Counted from the first letter of the stretch, positions 46,715 to 57,498 are shown. The stretch: DNA of 64,000 nucleotides from Isoetes taiwanensis (GCA_021234155.1 JAJEKV010000028.1:16310469-16374468), one strand, 5' to 3'. Translations and numbers: made by a program. Notes: a model not told the origin generated them from the letters alone.

Positions 46715-47632
46715 ATGGCGAATCCGGCAACAAATGACCTAGGTTTTTTCAAATCTCCGCAATCTAAAGGAAGAAACTATGGATTCCGGCATCGGCCTTC
46801 AAAGCCAACCTGGAAATCATCCCTCGAAGTTCAGAAGAAAAATCTCAAAAGAAAGCCAAATCATCCCCTCAAACAGCACGCAGCGGCCGGGGCTTCTGGT
46901 ACTACCTATAATCCGCTAGGCGCTGGAAGTGTTTTCAATGATCCAGTTCGCCTTATGAGCGGTTCAAGGTATAATCGAAGGTTAGCATCTGGCAAATCCT
47001 TTAGAAGAAAGCAAAAATTCGTTCCCCCTTCTACCCCTACCACTCCGTTTGCTCCCTCTGCTCCAAGAAATACTTCTTCTTTCCTTATGCGTGCTAGAGC
47101 TGGTAAAATTGATTCTTTTGTATCTCCGGATCCGACCACTCCGGCAGTTCTTTCTACTCCAGATATGGCCGCGGCTCCATCATACAGAGAAGGATTAGTA
47201 GAAGAAGTCAATAAAAAATGGGGCGTAAATGGTTATGGTTCCATGAAAGGTTTGATTTGTCTTCGAAGGTCTGATAATATGGAAACGGAGGAGGAAGAAG
47301 GGGCAGAATATGGAGAAGGTGAATGCGATAGAGAAGAAGGGAGGTTGTTGCAGCCCTTAGATCACTGCTTGGATCAGGATTTAGCAAGGTTTGAAATGGT
47401 TTATCCTGGGTGCAAAACACTGGAAAATAATGAAGATTTGGCTGAGACAAAAATACAAGATGAGAAGAGCCACATTGAGCATCTGGAACGGGAGAATTTA
47501 CTGCTGAAAGAGAAATTAAGGCACATGCGTATGGAAGCAGAGCATTTACGCCAGCAGTTGGAAACCTTTCGTCAGGGAGAAAACAAAGATGAAGAAGTAG
47601 ATGGCTGCTCTGCAGATAGCACAGAAGAATGA
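46715..47632 (+). CDS. Unknown basic, proline-rich protein with C-terminal coiled coil
   Basis: This is an intact 305-codon frame from ATG 46715 (context CGGCTATGGCG). I do not recognise a named family. Residues 1-130 are basic, with SRYNRRLASGKSFRRKQKF and several S/T-P sites (STPTTPFAPSAP). Residues 131-160 hold SPDPTTPAVLSTPD, which looks like a phosphorylation-rich stretch. An EEVNKKWGVNGYGSMKGLI block follows. Residues 190-215 are very acidic (TEEEEGAEYGEGE). Residues 240-285 form a clear coiled coil (HIEHLERENLLLKEKLRHMR). Codon use and length suggest a real gene. A second frame stays open across the stop and into 47670 (IAQKNEEREVILNLYAKAK), so the true 3' end could differ by splicing. 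Confidence 0.75.
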   Translation: MANPATNDLGFFKSPQSKGRNYGFRHRPSKPTWKSSLEVQKKNLKRKPNHPLKQHAAAGASGTTYNPLGAGSVFNDPVRLMSGSRYNRRLASGKSFRRKQKFVPPSTPTTPFAPSAPRNTSSFLMRARAGKIDSFVSPDPTTPAVLSTPDMAAAPSYREGLVEEVNKKWGVNGYGSMKGLICLRRSDNMETEEEEGAEYGEGECDREEGRLLQPLDHCLDQDLARFEMVYPGCKTLENNEDLAETKIQDEKSHIEHLERENLLLKEKLRHMRMEAEHLRQQLETFRQGENKDEEVDGCSADSTEE

Positions 47633-48928
47633 AGAACGTGAGGTTATATTAAACCTTTATGCAAAAGCTAAGGTTAGAACTCCATTCGTTTCTTCTGATC
47701 TAAAGTTGTTAATTTCGTTTCTTTTGATCATAAGTAGTTGTTTGTAACATATATTTTGTGGAAAAGCATACTCGTTCCCTCATTCCTTTGCTTGAGGAAC
47801 ATGATGTATCAAACAATCTCAGAAAATGTGAGAAGTTTGAGGCACATATGAATAAAGCATCATTTTTATCTGGGAAAGGGCCAGGAAAGGTTATTTAAGT
47901 AGTTTGCTTATATTTCAGGAGTGTGGTCAACTCTTTGCATTTGTCCTGCAGAATGTGATGGAACTGGTTCAAGTAATGTTTAATTTCTGCTATTGGATTA
48001 CTGATCTTGATGCCTGGCTTATAAACAGGCAAAGCATTTTAACCAGTGAAGTGAATTGGACAAGTCTGGATTTGCTCTGTACATCAAATTTCGTTGCTGA
48101 TTTGTTTAATTTTTGTACAGAGATATACTATCCTGAACAAGGTATGCATATAAGCAAGCTTTGAGAGTTCCATTTTTCTCTTTAACATACTATGCTACAT
48201 ACTTTGAAGGGAAGATGCTTCCTAACCACTTAACGCCATCCAGTTCCATGCACTTGGGTTGCGTTTTAGTTGTGCAAGGAGCTAGCATATCACTGCTGAA
48301 TCTAATCTCTCTATGTAAAGAGCTTCATTGTACTTCTGATAATGTTCTTGTAAGTATTAGACCACATGTTTTGTTTAGGTTTCATATCTCCTAGATACAA
48401 CCAAAACACACACGCACTATTACATAATATAACTAAGACGTTTGGTTTATAATGAAGAAAATTTCGTTAAACTTGCTACGACAACTTTGATATAAAAAAA
48501 TTTCGACATTTGAACAAACTCTTATGGATGCAATTACGTTTTCTTATTTCTTTCAAAATATCAACAGCAATTGTCCATCTAAAATGGAATTCTAGTACCT
48601 CTAGGAAAGACTGTACTAAGCAAAGAAATATTTGGCCATTATGACAAAGCATTTCACCATGTGCAAAATAGTGGAGACTTCTTTTTATGGTGTAGTCTAG
48701 TAAAGAAACCTTTGTCCGTTATGACAAAGCATTTTACCATGTGCAAAGAAGTAAAGATTTTCCTCCCTAGAGGATGGCAACATGCTTAGTGAAGAAGAAA
48801 CAACTTTTACATCATGCCACATCGCAACATCCAATTAAACATATGAACACCAACACAACACACAACACGCAACACCAACATTGCTTTGTTAGAACCAGTG
48901 AAGGAATTGGATCAACAAGCATTTTATA
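47633..48928. other. Downstream flank and AT-rich intergenic DNA
   Basis: No recognisable gene. It should include the 3' UTR of the 46.7 kb gene. Two related segments (GAAACCTTTGTCCGTTATGA and GAAATATTTGGCCATTATGA, each followed by CAAAGCATTT(C/T)ACCATGTGC) at 48627 and 48706 show a local duplication. Confidence 0.4.
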
Positions 48929-50690
48929 GGAAGGAAGGAAGGAAGGAAGGAAGGAAGGTATTTTTATCGTCCACGAAGACCAATCGGTCTATGGGACCTA
49001 ATACAAAAGCGCAGCAAGCGGATTACTACCCGGATTAAAAAACCCCCGCCCCGAAGGGTTTTCGAGGGAAAAACCGTGGTAGCAATCAGTCTGCTGACAA
49101 ACTGTTCTAATATACGAAATACAAAGACACACAAATATATACACTCATGTACCGTACCCATAGTGCCCGATCGTGGCGGCCGGCGAGGCAAAGGTGGGCT
49201 CGCAGATCCAAGACCTCTCCCGAATGTACGCGACCCTAGGGGCACGTCTTGACGGTGTGTTCATCGGCAAATGTAGGGGCAAGTCCTACCGTACTAAGGG
49301 AACGACATCGGCCCCTGATCCGACCGAATCCTAGGCAACTCTGGAAAGTGTGAGACTCATCCTCAATGGCACCCTTTTGACAAAGACCGACAGAGCTCTG
49401 TCTGGCCCGGGCTCCCCACCACCCGCCCGTCTCGATGCGGAGATGGTGGGCATCTGTGCGAATGGAGGCAATGAGTCTGCGCTTTTTCGAGGGGCACCGG
49501 GAACCCGTGTAGAGTCAAGGGCCCCGCCAACGCTGGGTTGATGTGCTCCTTTGTAATGGGCCGTTTTGACCTCCTCGCTCTAGAGCAATTAGGGTCCCGA
49601 GCTTGCCAAGGAAGCAAGCGCCCAGAATTCCCACAAGCCGCCACGATCGGCCTCAGTGTCCACCGCGACGATCTCAGGCTTCCCGCGACGCCCATCCGGG
49701 CGAACCACCGATCTCTTATCCCTCCAACAAAGGCCCCGAGCCGCCAGCCCCATTGCCACAAATAGAAGCCGTGGGGAGCCGAGCATCACCCATATTAACC
49801 ACTTTCTCGAAAGTAGACGATGTGTCTATCAAGGGGGCTGCCCACGCCCGCAAGAATCCAGCTTCTGCAGCCGAATCCGATAGGGGGCCGAAGGTTTCAC
49901 CCCAAGTGCCCGTGCCCAAAATGCCTTACGCACTGCCTCCAAGTCATTCCAGTCCGCCAAAGAGACGACCGGGCCCCAAACCTCGACCCTCTGCATTTAA
50001 GGACAAAGCTCGACTAGTGCTTTCAAAAGCGGATGTGACCGATGGCCCCAATCATAGAGCTCACGCACGGTATTTGTTGTTCGCATGGCATAAAGCGCCA
50101 CCGTGTTGTCACCCGCAAGCGGATGGACGTCTCCCAACAGAGCGAGGAGGGGAACTCCACCCCGAGGTACTTGTAGGTGGGCGTGACCTCCACAGGCTGT
50201 CCTCGATATGTGAGTGCAGGAGGCGTGGGGTGGCGTGAAGAGGATATGAGAACCACCCTGATCTTGGCCAGATTCACGCGCATGTCTCAGAGCTGGCGCG
50301 TAATGTGTGTCTAGGGCATCCAGACGAGACTGCATAGCTTCTGGGGTGTGGGCCAGAAGGTCAACATTGTTCGCATAAATGAGCTGGCGGATGACCTGGT
50401 GCAAAAGCTGTATGCCATCCCCCCCATGCTCAGTAAGCCAGGGCTCTAACTGGTCAATGTAGAGGCCAAAAAGTGTTGGTGAGAGGGGGCAGCCCTGCCA
50501 GACCCCGATACTACTAGTGAATGCCTGGCCCGTCGGCTGCATCCTGCCAAAACAACTCTCATACAGCCTGTATATGGCATTCTGCACAGGCAGCGGCAGC
50601 CCCAGTTGACGCAGTCTAGCCCACAGCTTTTCCCGGGGGGTCGTATCGAAATAGGGCAAGGCACATGGTATTGACCATTGTAGCATCTAG
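48929..50690 (-). mobile_element. LINE-A copy 3 (5'-truncated) with (TTCC)n tail
   Basis: On the minus strand the copy starts inside RT and runs to the 3' end. RT pieces lie at 50686-50000: FDTTPREKLWARLRQLG, GVWQGCPLSPTLFGLYIDQL, and YANNVDLLA in place of YADD, so both catalytic aspartates are changed to Asn. The 3' region has the shared FPSKTLRGGGFLIRV-type translation and the signature GGTCTTCGTGGACGATAAAA, then (TTCC)n at 48929-48958. It is GC-richer than its surroundings and less decayed than copies 1 and 2. The plus-strand frame 49603-50238 is its antisense shadow. Confidence 0.88.
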
Positions 50691-51580
50691 GAGATAATTG
50701 TGTGTACTCAAACTTTTGGAACTAAAGCTGCAAAATATATTTCCCATGCACAAATTGTAGTGCATAGGAGGTATCTCCACATTTATCATGTAGCTCTCTT
50801 TGGAGAAGAGAAGAAAATGAAATAAATGTATCTTTAGAGAATAGATGAAAATGAAAGAGATGACTTACAAACAAGGTTATAAGAAAAATTGCGAATAGCA
50901 TTTCTTAAATTTTGGTAATGTGGCTTTATGAATAGACCCATAATAATACACATGAGCCAAACTATAACTAAGATATCTGTTAACTAGAAGTGATGCAAAG
51001 TATCTAAAATCACTTTGACTGTGTGGAGTTGTGAAAAAATAAAGAATCTAAAATCTCGAAGTTGCAAATTTGTAGTGGTGCAAGCAATATATAATCAAGG
51101 ATTGCAAAATTTTAGATATCACACTTGGAACATATGTGTGACATTTGCTCAGTGTGCTCAACCATTGCACACGTCCTTCCTTCTCTTCATCTTCTCACCA
51201 TCCATCTTCGTCACATCACATGGAGAAATTTTATAACTCTCTACAATGAGATACTACAAAAAAGCCATGAATTCACATCATAAAGTTTAACAATAAGAAT
51301 ATGAATGTGTATAAAAAGAAGGAGAGGGAGAGGGAGAAGGAGAAGGACAACGAAATGTAATTATTTTATATAGCTTTGGAAGACTTATTGGGAGATTTAT
51401 GGATTATTAGGTTTTCCAATATGATATGCTAGAAATTTTGTTCTAATCTCAAGATACTGCCATTATTCCACATTGCTTTAGATGACCAACACATTATGTT
51501 GGCATCCACCATAATTGTGGTGGCATCGTGGAGGAGGAGGAAAGAAACAAGGAGCAAGAGAAGGAATGAAACCCTAACAC
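50691..51580. other. AT-rich intergenic DNA
   Basis: No gene was recognised. A purine run (GGAGAGGGAGAGGGAGAAGG) lies near 51321. Confidence 0.4.
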
Positions 51581-51612
51581 ACTTTATTTATTTATTTTTT
51601 TTTCAAGAAAGA
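51581..51612 (-). other. A-rich stretch downstream of the H3 chimera
   Basis: On the minus strand, about 75 bp after the H3 stop, comes CTTGAAAAAAAAATAAATAA ATAAAG. It could be a poly(A)-derived tail of a retroposed copy or a simple repeat. Confidence 0.4.
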
Positions 51613-51684
51613 GTTTAGAGAGACAAAATTTTCTTATATTATATATACAAAATTGGTACAAAAAAAAGATGCTTGACGAGCAAG

Positions 51685-53041
51685 CTAGTTGTGGTCTTCC
51701 CGAATCCTTCGGGCAAGAGCCAGATCCTTTGTTATAATGTGACCCTTTTGGCATGGATGGCACAAAGATTGGCATCCCCAAAAAGGATTATCAGGTAGGC
51801 CTCAGCATCCTCCTACAATGCCATTATGGCAAAGGTCTGGAACCGCAGATCGGTTTTGAACTCTTGGGCTATTTCTCAGACCAGACGCTGGAAGGGAAGC
51901 TTCCTTAGCAGCAGCTTGGTCGTCTTCTGGTACTTCCGAACTCTCAAGGCCACAGTGGTAGGCCTATATTGATGCGGCTTCTTTGGTGGCGCCGATCTCT
52001 GAGTCTGCGTCGGCTTCTTGGGCAAGGTCTTGCCCCCTGTTACCGGGCGAGGCCGGACTGCATCTACTCGGTCTTGCCGGTGGGCAGAGCTTGTTGCCTT
52101 TCCAATACTCCCAACGGCTTTCAGCTTCTCCTTATATGCACTCCCCGACTTATGGGCGATGGACTTCCGCCATCGCTTAACTGTAGGGGTCTCTGTCCAG
52201 TCGGGAGTGCGCTGGGTATCCTGCTCTGGATTTCGATGGGTTTGTTGCTGTTGATCTTGATTCTGTTTGGCAAGCTCCTCTGCTTGTCGTTGCTGCTCAG
52301 CCTTGTCGGCCTCTTGTTGCGCTGCATGAGCTGCTGCCATGCGCTCCTCTACCTCAGCGAGGCATCGGGCAGTAACCCTCCGTAGCAGCTCCGCATAATA
52401 GCGGTCTGGCCTGGCTTGCATGTCTAGTTGGATAGCTATCAAGTGGTCCACCGTTAGGTAGGAACCTCACCCCAAGCAAAACTTTGCGTGGCCTCATCAT
52501 ACTAGTAAGGAGGGAGGTCGAATGGGTTCCCTGCTATGATGGCTCTCCCATCCCCCAGATAAACATTTTTAAATCCCCGAATCTTTGAGTCTCCCCTCTC
52601 CATCTCCCGGGTGTCATCCTTGTGGGCAAGCTCTCGGATTCTGGCAGCTTCTATCCGAATGGCTTCTTCCTCGGCTACACACGAGGGCGGGTAGAACTTA
52701 ACTAGCATCAGAACTTGGCCGGGTTGTTCGGCCAAGGTGTAGGGTTGCTAGAGAAGATTAAGTTTTATCAGAAAGCACTCAGACAAGTGGAAGATGGGGT
52801 AAGGGATTCTATGCCCGGCGACAAAGCGTTGCACAAGCTCAGTCAAAAGTAGCTCTACTTTGGCAGGGTCGGTTGCGAGTTGCTCCCCAAGCTCGGCAAA
52901 GATTTGGGGCATGCTAAGACTGCCGTAGCTTTGGGTAGTGCGGGTATGAGCCATATTCATGGGAATGGAAAAAGGAAGGTGAGAGAGGAGGCGCTGGTAG
53001 TCAGGGGCATAGATCAAAGGCGGGGCAGGGCGCTCAAGCTT
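51685..53041 (-). pseudogene. Retroelement gag-position protein fused to a histone H3 fold
   Basis: The minus-strand frame opens at 53041, just after a stop; the first ATG is at 52960. The N-terminal part is unassigned (SYGSLSMPQIFAELGEQLAT; TELVQRFVAGHRIPYPIFHL). A TAG lies near 52746, another near 52502, and a frameshift near 52460. Then come [16 protein letters not shown], an A/E/Q-rich coiled coil ([20 protein letters not shown]) and a Q-rich linker. Still in the same open frame, an H3 tail-like segment follows ([17 protein letters not shown]) and the H3 fold: KLPFQRLV, stop TGA 51876-51878, EIAQEFKTDLRFQ, stop TAG 51813-51815, DAEAYLI, FGDANLCAIHAKRVTL, a frameshift, KDLALARRIREDHN and TAG at 51685. 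Canonical H3 starts with a short ARTKQ tail; here about 300 residues precede the fold. The fusion is in frame for 191 codons, so it arose before the breaks. Confidence 0.8.
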
Positions 53042-53601
53042 CTACTCCGGCGGCTATAGCAGACGGGCAAGGCAGGGCGCTAAGCAGAAGAGAAAAGCAA
53101 AAAAATAACCGTCACATTTTGTTTTAAATTCAATTTTTTTTTGTCAAAACTTAAAAAAAAAAAAAAAAGTATACGGAGGCGGAATACACGTTTTTTTATA
53201 TGCCAGGTGCCGCTGGATTTATACGTGTTTCTCTCTGGATTCTAAGTATAGCGGCGCCTGAGTAGGATTTTGGGCCCGTTTGCTGTCACTTCGATGCTGG
53301 GTGTCGACGTCCCTAGGGTAACTGGACCATGCCCGACAATTTAATTTGGTGCAAAAATCTCGTCCATCCGAGCTATCTTGAGAAAGTTATGACGCTTGGA
53401 ACATGCAAACCTCTTGTTTCACCATCTGAACCTACTTACCCTACTGGGAAAGACTCTCCTACTCAACTAATTTAATCCTCCCATAACTGGGTCAACCCAC
53501 ATGCCAACTACAGAATTGGGATACTTTAACCTAAGACAAAGTCCTGCCAACTAACGAGTTAGACTATGACCAGTGCAATGATTTGGTCTACCCAAAGTCA
53601 T
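53042..53601 (-). mobile_element. LTR-retrotransposon leader between PBS and H3 chimera
   Basis: This 560-bp non-coding stretch lies between the primer-binding site and the open frame of the chimera. It includes an A/T homopolymer near 53138-53168. It is consistent with an untranslated leader. Confidence 0.5.
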
Positions 53602-53613
53602 GCTCTGATACCA
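53602..53613 (-). mobile_element. Primer-binding site (initiator tRNA-Met type)
   Basis: The minus strand reads TGGTATCAGAGC one base after the LTR end CGTCACA. This 12-mer is the common plant LTR-retrotransposon primer site complementary to the 3' end of initiator tRNA-Met. Confidence 0.8.
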
Positions 53614-54451
53614 CTGTGACGCTCCCCGAATCTATACGATGCTCCCATCATATAAATACGGGAATTCCCCTCTCATGGCGACTACATCACTAGGGTCCGG
53701 CCCTCTGTCATACTCGAATCACTTGGGATGGCCAAGTGTCCGGGCGAGGAATACGGAGGTGGCATTCGTCCCACGTCCTCTATGGGAATCCTATATAGCG
53801 GAAGTAAACATACATGTTAGCATACATCAACCATGCTCAGAATAATATACCACCACGAAGGTGGCCCATCCATCATCATCATCAACGACTAACAATACAA
53901 TACCAACGTACATCATAAAGAACCTACCATAACAAGGGCGCTACCCTGGGCTCAGACTCCATGGGGTCAACTGACGGTCAGGTCTCAAGATATCAGTAGA
54001 CGGAAGTATAACATGAAGTTCGCTGGCATAGGGCAATGGCTAGATAGGCTGAATTATGCTATGATGTGGTTGTAACCTTCCGGACGCAATCCCATGGATT
54101 CACCCTATGAGACTACTCAGGTTACATCTCCCCGGGTCCGATGAGGCAGGAAAGGGATGAATCCCCTCCAGAATCACAATGGTTCCATGGGTGTGCTAGA
54201 AGATATGTACCACGAGGTGCATACGCATCCGTACCCGACTTACCCCCCTAAATCTACGCAAAGTCCAGGACGTCCATATAGGCACATTTCCTGTGACCCA
54301 GGCGGTGTCAGACCCATACCCGGCCCACACGTAGTGATCGACTATAAGCCTAGCACACGGTAGGAGCCCCAGTAGCCACGCTCAGCAAGGCATCCACCCC
54401 CACTTCACCAATTGTGTCCGTTATTTGGTGTTGAACCACATCATAGCGTTT

Positions 54452-54515
54452 GGTGGTCTCTTGTGCACAGGCCACAATTATTGGGTGGTCTCTTGTGCAC
54501 AGGCCACAATTATTG
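54452..54515. repeat. 32-bp tandem duplication
   Basis: GGTGGTCTCTTGTGCACAGG CCACAATTATTG occurs twice in a row without differences (54452-54483 and 54484-54515). Confidence 0.9.
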
Positions 54516-55066
54516 GGTTTTAAGGGTTTTAGCTAGAAACATCTCTAGTTCTAGGAACTTTTAGGTCTCTATCCTTTCCTTAACCCCCAATACATGGAAG
54601 GAGCAGAAAGAAAGAATATAAACACCATCAAAGTATCCATCATCATCATAATAATATATAAAGAGAGAATTTAACCATTCCATCTACTCAAAGAAGTGTT
54701 AGCGGAAATACAAGCTATCTAAGGACTAACCAGTCTCTTGGCTGGACCCATTATCTCGAAAGGCCTCCATTCTTCAGGTCTGTTTACAAGAACTGGTAGC
54801 TGTTCTTCCTCTCCTCTTCCCCAAATTGATTTTGGGGCGGAAATGGGGTAGGGCCCCAATTTCTCCTCAATTTGGCAAGTCCCAATTGGCCAATCGATTT
54901 GGGCCTGGTAGCGCTTTCCTAATAGCTTCCTTTAACTAATTATAATATAATTAGTCTAATTAGGTTATTTATCCACTAATATTTTTAGCATAGCTAATAA
55001 ACCCTTTCAGGTGGAACCCAAGTTATCTCTTATTGACCCTTAGGTATCTGGTTAGATATTGGTGAC

Positions 55067-55910
55067 GTGTCGTATAATGCCGATATCGATGCATTGTTTG
55101 GTAACTTTTCAATGTTAATGAGTTCATCAGATGCTCTAACTTTGCCTGAGTTGCTTTATTTGTTTAGCAAATGCAACGGAAAGTCTCCTGTTCCATATTT
55201 TATGGACGAAGTTCCAGATTGGAAAGGCTTTGTCAAGGGATATATCTCCGACAAGGGGTACTAATAGGCCATACCGACCCATTACTATTCCAATTTAAAA
55301 TTGATGGAAAATGGCCCATTATGCAATATAAGATGCGACCAACCCATAAAGAGTGGATTCCAAAAAAGGAATAAGAATGTGGAAGGAGAATGAAAGTGGT
55401 GAGCTAATGTTACCAATAGGGGTGCCTAAAAATATCCCTCCAAGGAAGACATTAAAAGATCTCCCTGTCCTAGTGGATAGCATCAGCAAGTACATAGCAT
55501 TATAGAACTCCTTCTGCAAAAATCAAGAAGGTAATGTGTTTGCATGACAGTACAAAGCAACTATGGATTACTGGACCGAGATTCTTTTATGTTTGAAAGA
55601 TGTCTCTCCAGGACGATCTCAAAATGATAACTTTCGATTGCATACTTCTACCAGCTGCCTTTATTCCAGAGGTTGATAAAGCCATCGTGGTTGTAAGAAC
55701 TTTGCCTTCTTATTGTGGGCTAGCAGATGGGCGTTCAATGTTGCCTATGGATGAGTTCGATCCTCATGTACATGTCACGAAAGGTATGTTTGTTTTAGTC
55801 TGACCTAAAGACGATGAAACTCCAACGTGGTTGGGCTATACAGAAGAAGATGCCCTCTTGGATCCAGAATCTACCAATATTGCAAAACAACCATATCAGA
55901 AAAAATGACT
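55067..55910 (+). pseudogene. Degraded coding relic of unknown (likely transposon) protein
   Basis: Plus-strand frames line up as one protein with stops and two frame changes. Pieces are ALTLPELLYLFSKCNGK, FQFKIDGKWPIMQYKMRP then THKEWIPKK, GVPKNIPPRKTLKDLPVLVD, NDNFRLHTSTSCLYSR, VRTLPSYCGLADGRSM, HVTKGMFVLV and DETPTWLGYTEEDAL. The composition is clearly protein-like but I cannot name the family. It sits inside the enlarged LTR region and may be a nested element. Confidence 0.45.
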
Positions 55911-56590
55911 TTTCCATATCCTGCTGAAAGTTGATTGAGAAAGAGCGCCCCCCTCCCCCCCTCCCCCTCTGCCACTTCTAGAATTGCATTTACACATTCC
56001 TTCAAGATATAATGATATGGCAGTACTTTTTGGACTATTCTAACACTATGCTCGTTCACTTTGGACTTATGGGGCATAGACTCAAACATGTATCTCATAA
56101 AGCTTTCGAAAACTGCAATGCCTCTCAAAGAGTTTGCTCTAGGTTTCAAAGTCCATTACCATGAATGAATACCTTAGCTTCTCCTCTAACATGTTTTCAA
56201 GACTGTAAAATGATGTCCTGGATATGCCAATAATCCATCTTAATGCCCTCATACATAGCCTTGAGCCTTCCAACTGATAGAGCAATATCTCTGCTACATC
56301 ATCATAATAGAAATTTCCAAACAAGCAGTAGATGAAATTAATCATCTCCTTCTGAAGTTGCCCAAGAGACTTATTTCAACAAGGTCATGCACATTATACT
56401 TAGTAGTGCAATCGAGATTGCAATAGTTCCATCCTCTAACTGCTTCCACGTTTTCTTTGGTTGTTGTCCTTCTTCTATCCCCCAGCACACACCTCTCATT
56501 TCTATTCCTTTTATAGGGGTGCCTTTTATGAAACACGTACCACCTCTTCTTTCTCATTATTGGGTGCTCATCAACCACCAAATCTTCCAC
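55871..56590 (-). pseudogene. Second degraded coding relic, unknown
   Basis: Minus-strand frames at 56590-56342, 56345-56139 and 56149-55871 read as consecutive protein-like pieces (GWNYCNLDCTTKYNVHDLVE; YDDVAEILLYQLEGSRLCMR; MLEEKLRYSFMVMDFE; RIVQKVLPYHYILKECVNAI), broken by shifts. No family is recognised with confidence. Confidence 0.3.
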
Positions 56591-57012
56591 GACCTCTGTG
56601 AGGCTTTTCTATATTCTCTTGAGTTGGAGCTTCTAGTATTTTTCCTTATTTGTCTACAGTGTATCTAATTGGCCGTCTTAGTTGGGCTTGAGACTCTAGT
56701 AGCTCAGAGCATACAACACAATCACAAGATGTCCCTTGAGACAACAAGTTATCAACCTCAATAAGCAGCCTCCAACACCTAGATGGCATCTCCAAGCCTT
56801 TGATAACACACACAATCAGATGGACTCACTGCAGTTATGATGCCCTCTGCAAAGACTGTCTCAGTGCAGGGGGTGCACCAGCAAGCATTCTAACTTCCTC
56901 CATTAGAGCCTAGGGCATTGTAGCACTCTTGCCTTGCAGTTCGTATTTCAACTGTAGTTGTTTGCTGAATACAAAGGAATCCAAAATATATCTTAGATAT
57001 GTTATCTTAATA

Positions 57013-57102
57013 ATTGCCACTTAAAGAAAAAAAAGAGGGGCCCTGGGGAGGGGGGGGGGGGGGGGGGGGGGAGGGGGGCATTGCCACATCAAAGAAAAAA
57101 AA
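57013..57102. repeat. 22-G homopolymer flanked by a direct repeat
   Basis: A run of 22 G (57050-57071), then A and six more G, lies between ATTGCCACTTAAAGAAAAAA at 57013 and ATTGCCACATCAAAGAAAAA at 57080. Confidence 0.85.
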
Positions 57103-57498
57103 CATAACAAGTAGGAACACGAGACAAATGCCTAGAAGGTTCAAGACTGGCATTGAACTGGAATGGTTCAACAGGAAGGAGGTGCCTCCTTATATATCTA
57201 GGCCAACGGTCAGGATCGCGCGACTCCAATAGATGAGATCACACCAAAAGTCGTGCATGCAGTAGGTTCTAGAAGATTCTAGAACTTCCTGGAAAAATCC
57301 CTGCATATGAGAAGACGCGAGGAAATAACTTTAATAAGTATTGGTAGTGCATTTGGCAAAGGTAAGTGACTTGCAACTAGAAGGTTACAAATTCAAACTT
57401 TGTCTTGTGCAACTACCCTTTTACATGTGTGTGACAACCACCTTTTGTACATATGAGTATAATATTCGTATAATATGAATATCCGTATGGTCGTCACA

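Larger units (their letters stand above)
53615..57498 (-). mobile_element. LTR region (family of 9184-10751), apparently with nested insertions
   Basis: On the minus strand an LTR start, TGTGACGACCATACGG, lies at 57498 directly after a purine run (GTAGGAGGGGGATGG). The LTR end CGTCACA is at 53615 next to the PBS. The inner 54063-54145 matches 10214-10290 of the other LTR. The span of 3.9 kb against 1.57 kb for the solo relative implies about 2.3 kb of inserted or unrelated DNA, including coding relics at 55.1-56.6 kb. The two ends may also belong to separate LTRs. Confidence 0.55.

Noticed and set aside
49603-50238. 211-codon plus-strand frame
   Set aside because: It is antisense to the LINE-A copy 3 reverse transcriptase, and the GC-rich template explains the openness.
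51685-51990. CENH3 (centromeric H3) identity for the H3 fold
   Set aside because: Loop 1 and helix 2 (FKTDLRFQ...MAL) follow canonical H3, without the longer loop 1 usual in CENH3.
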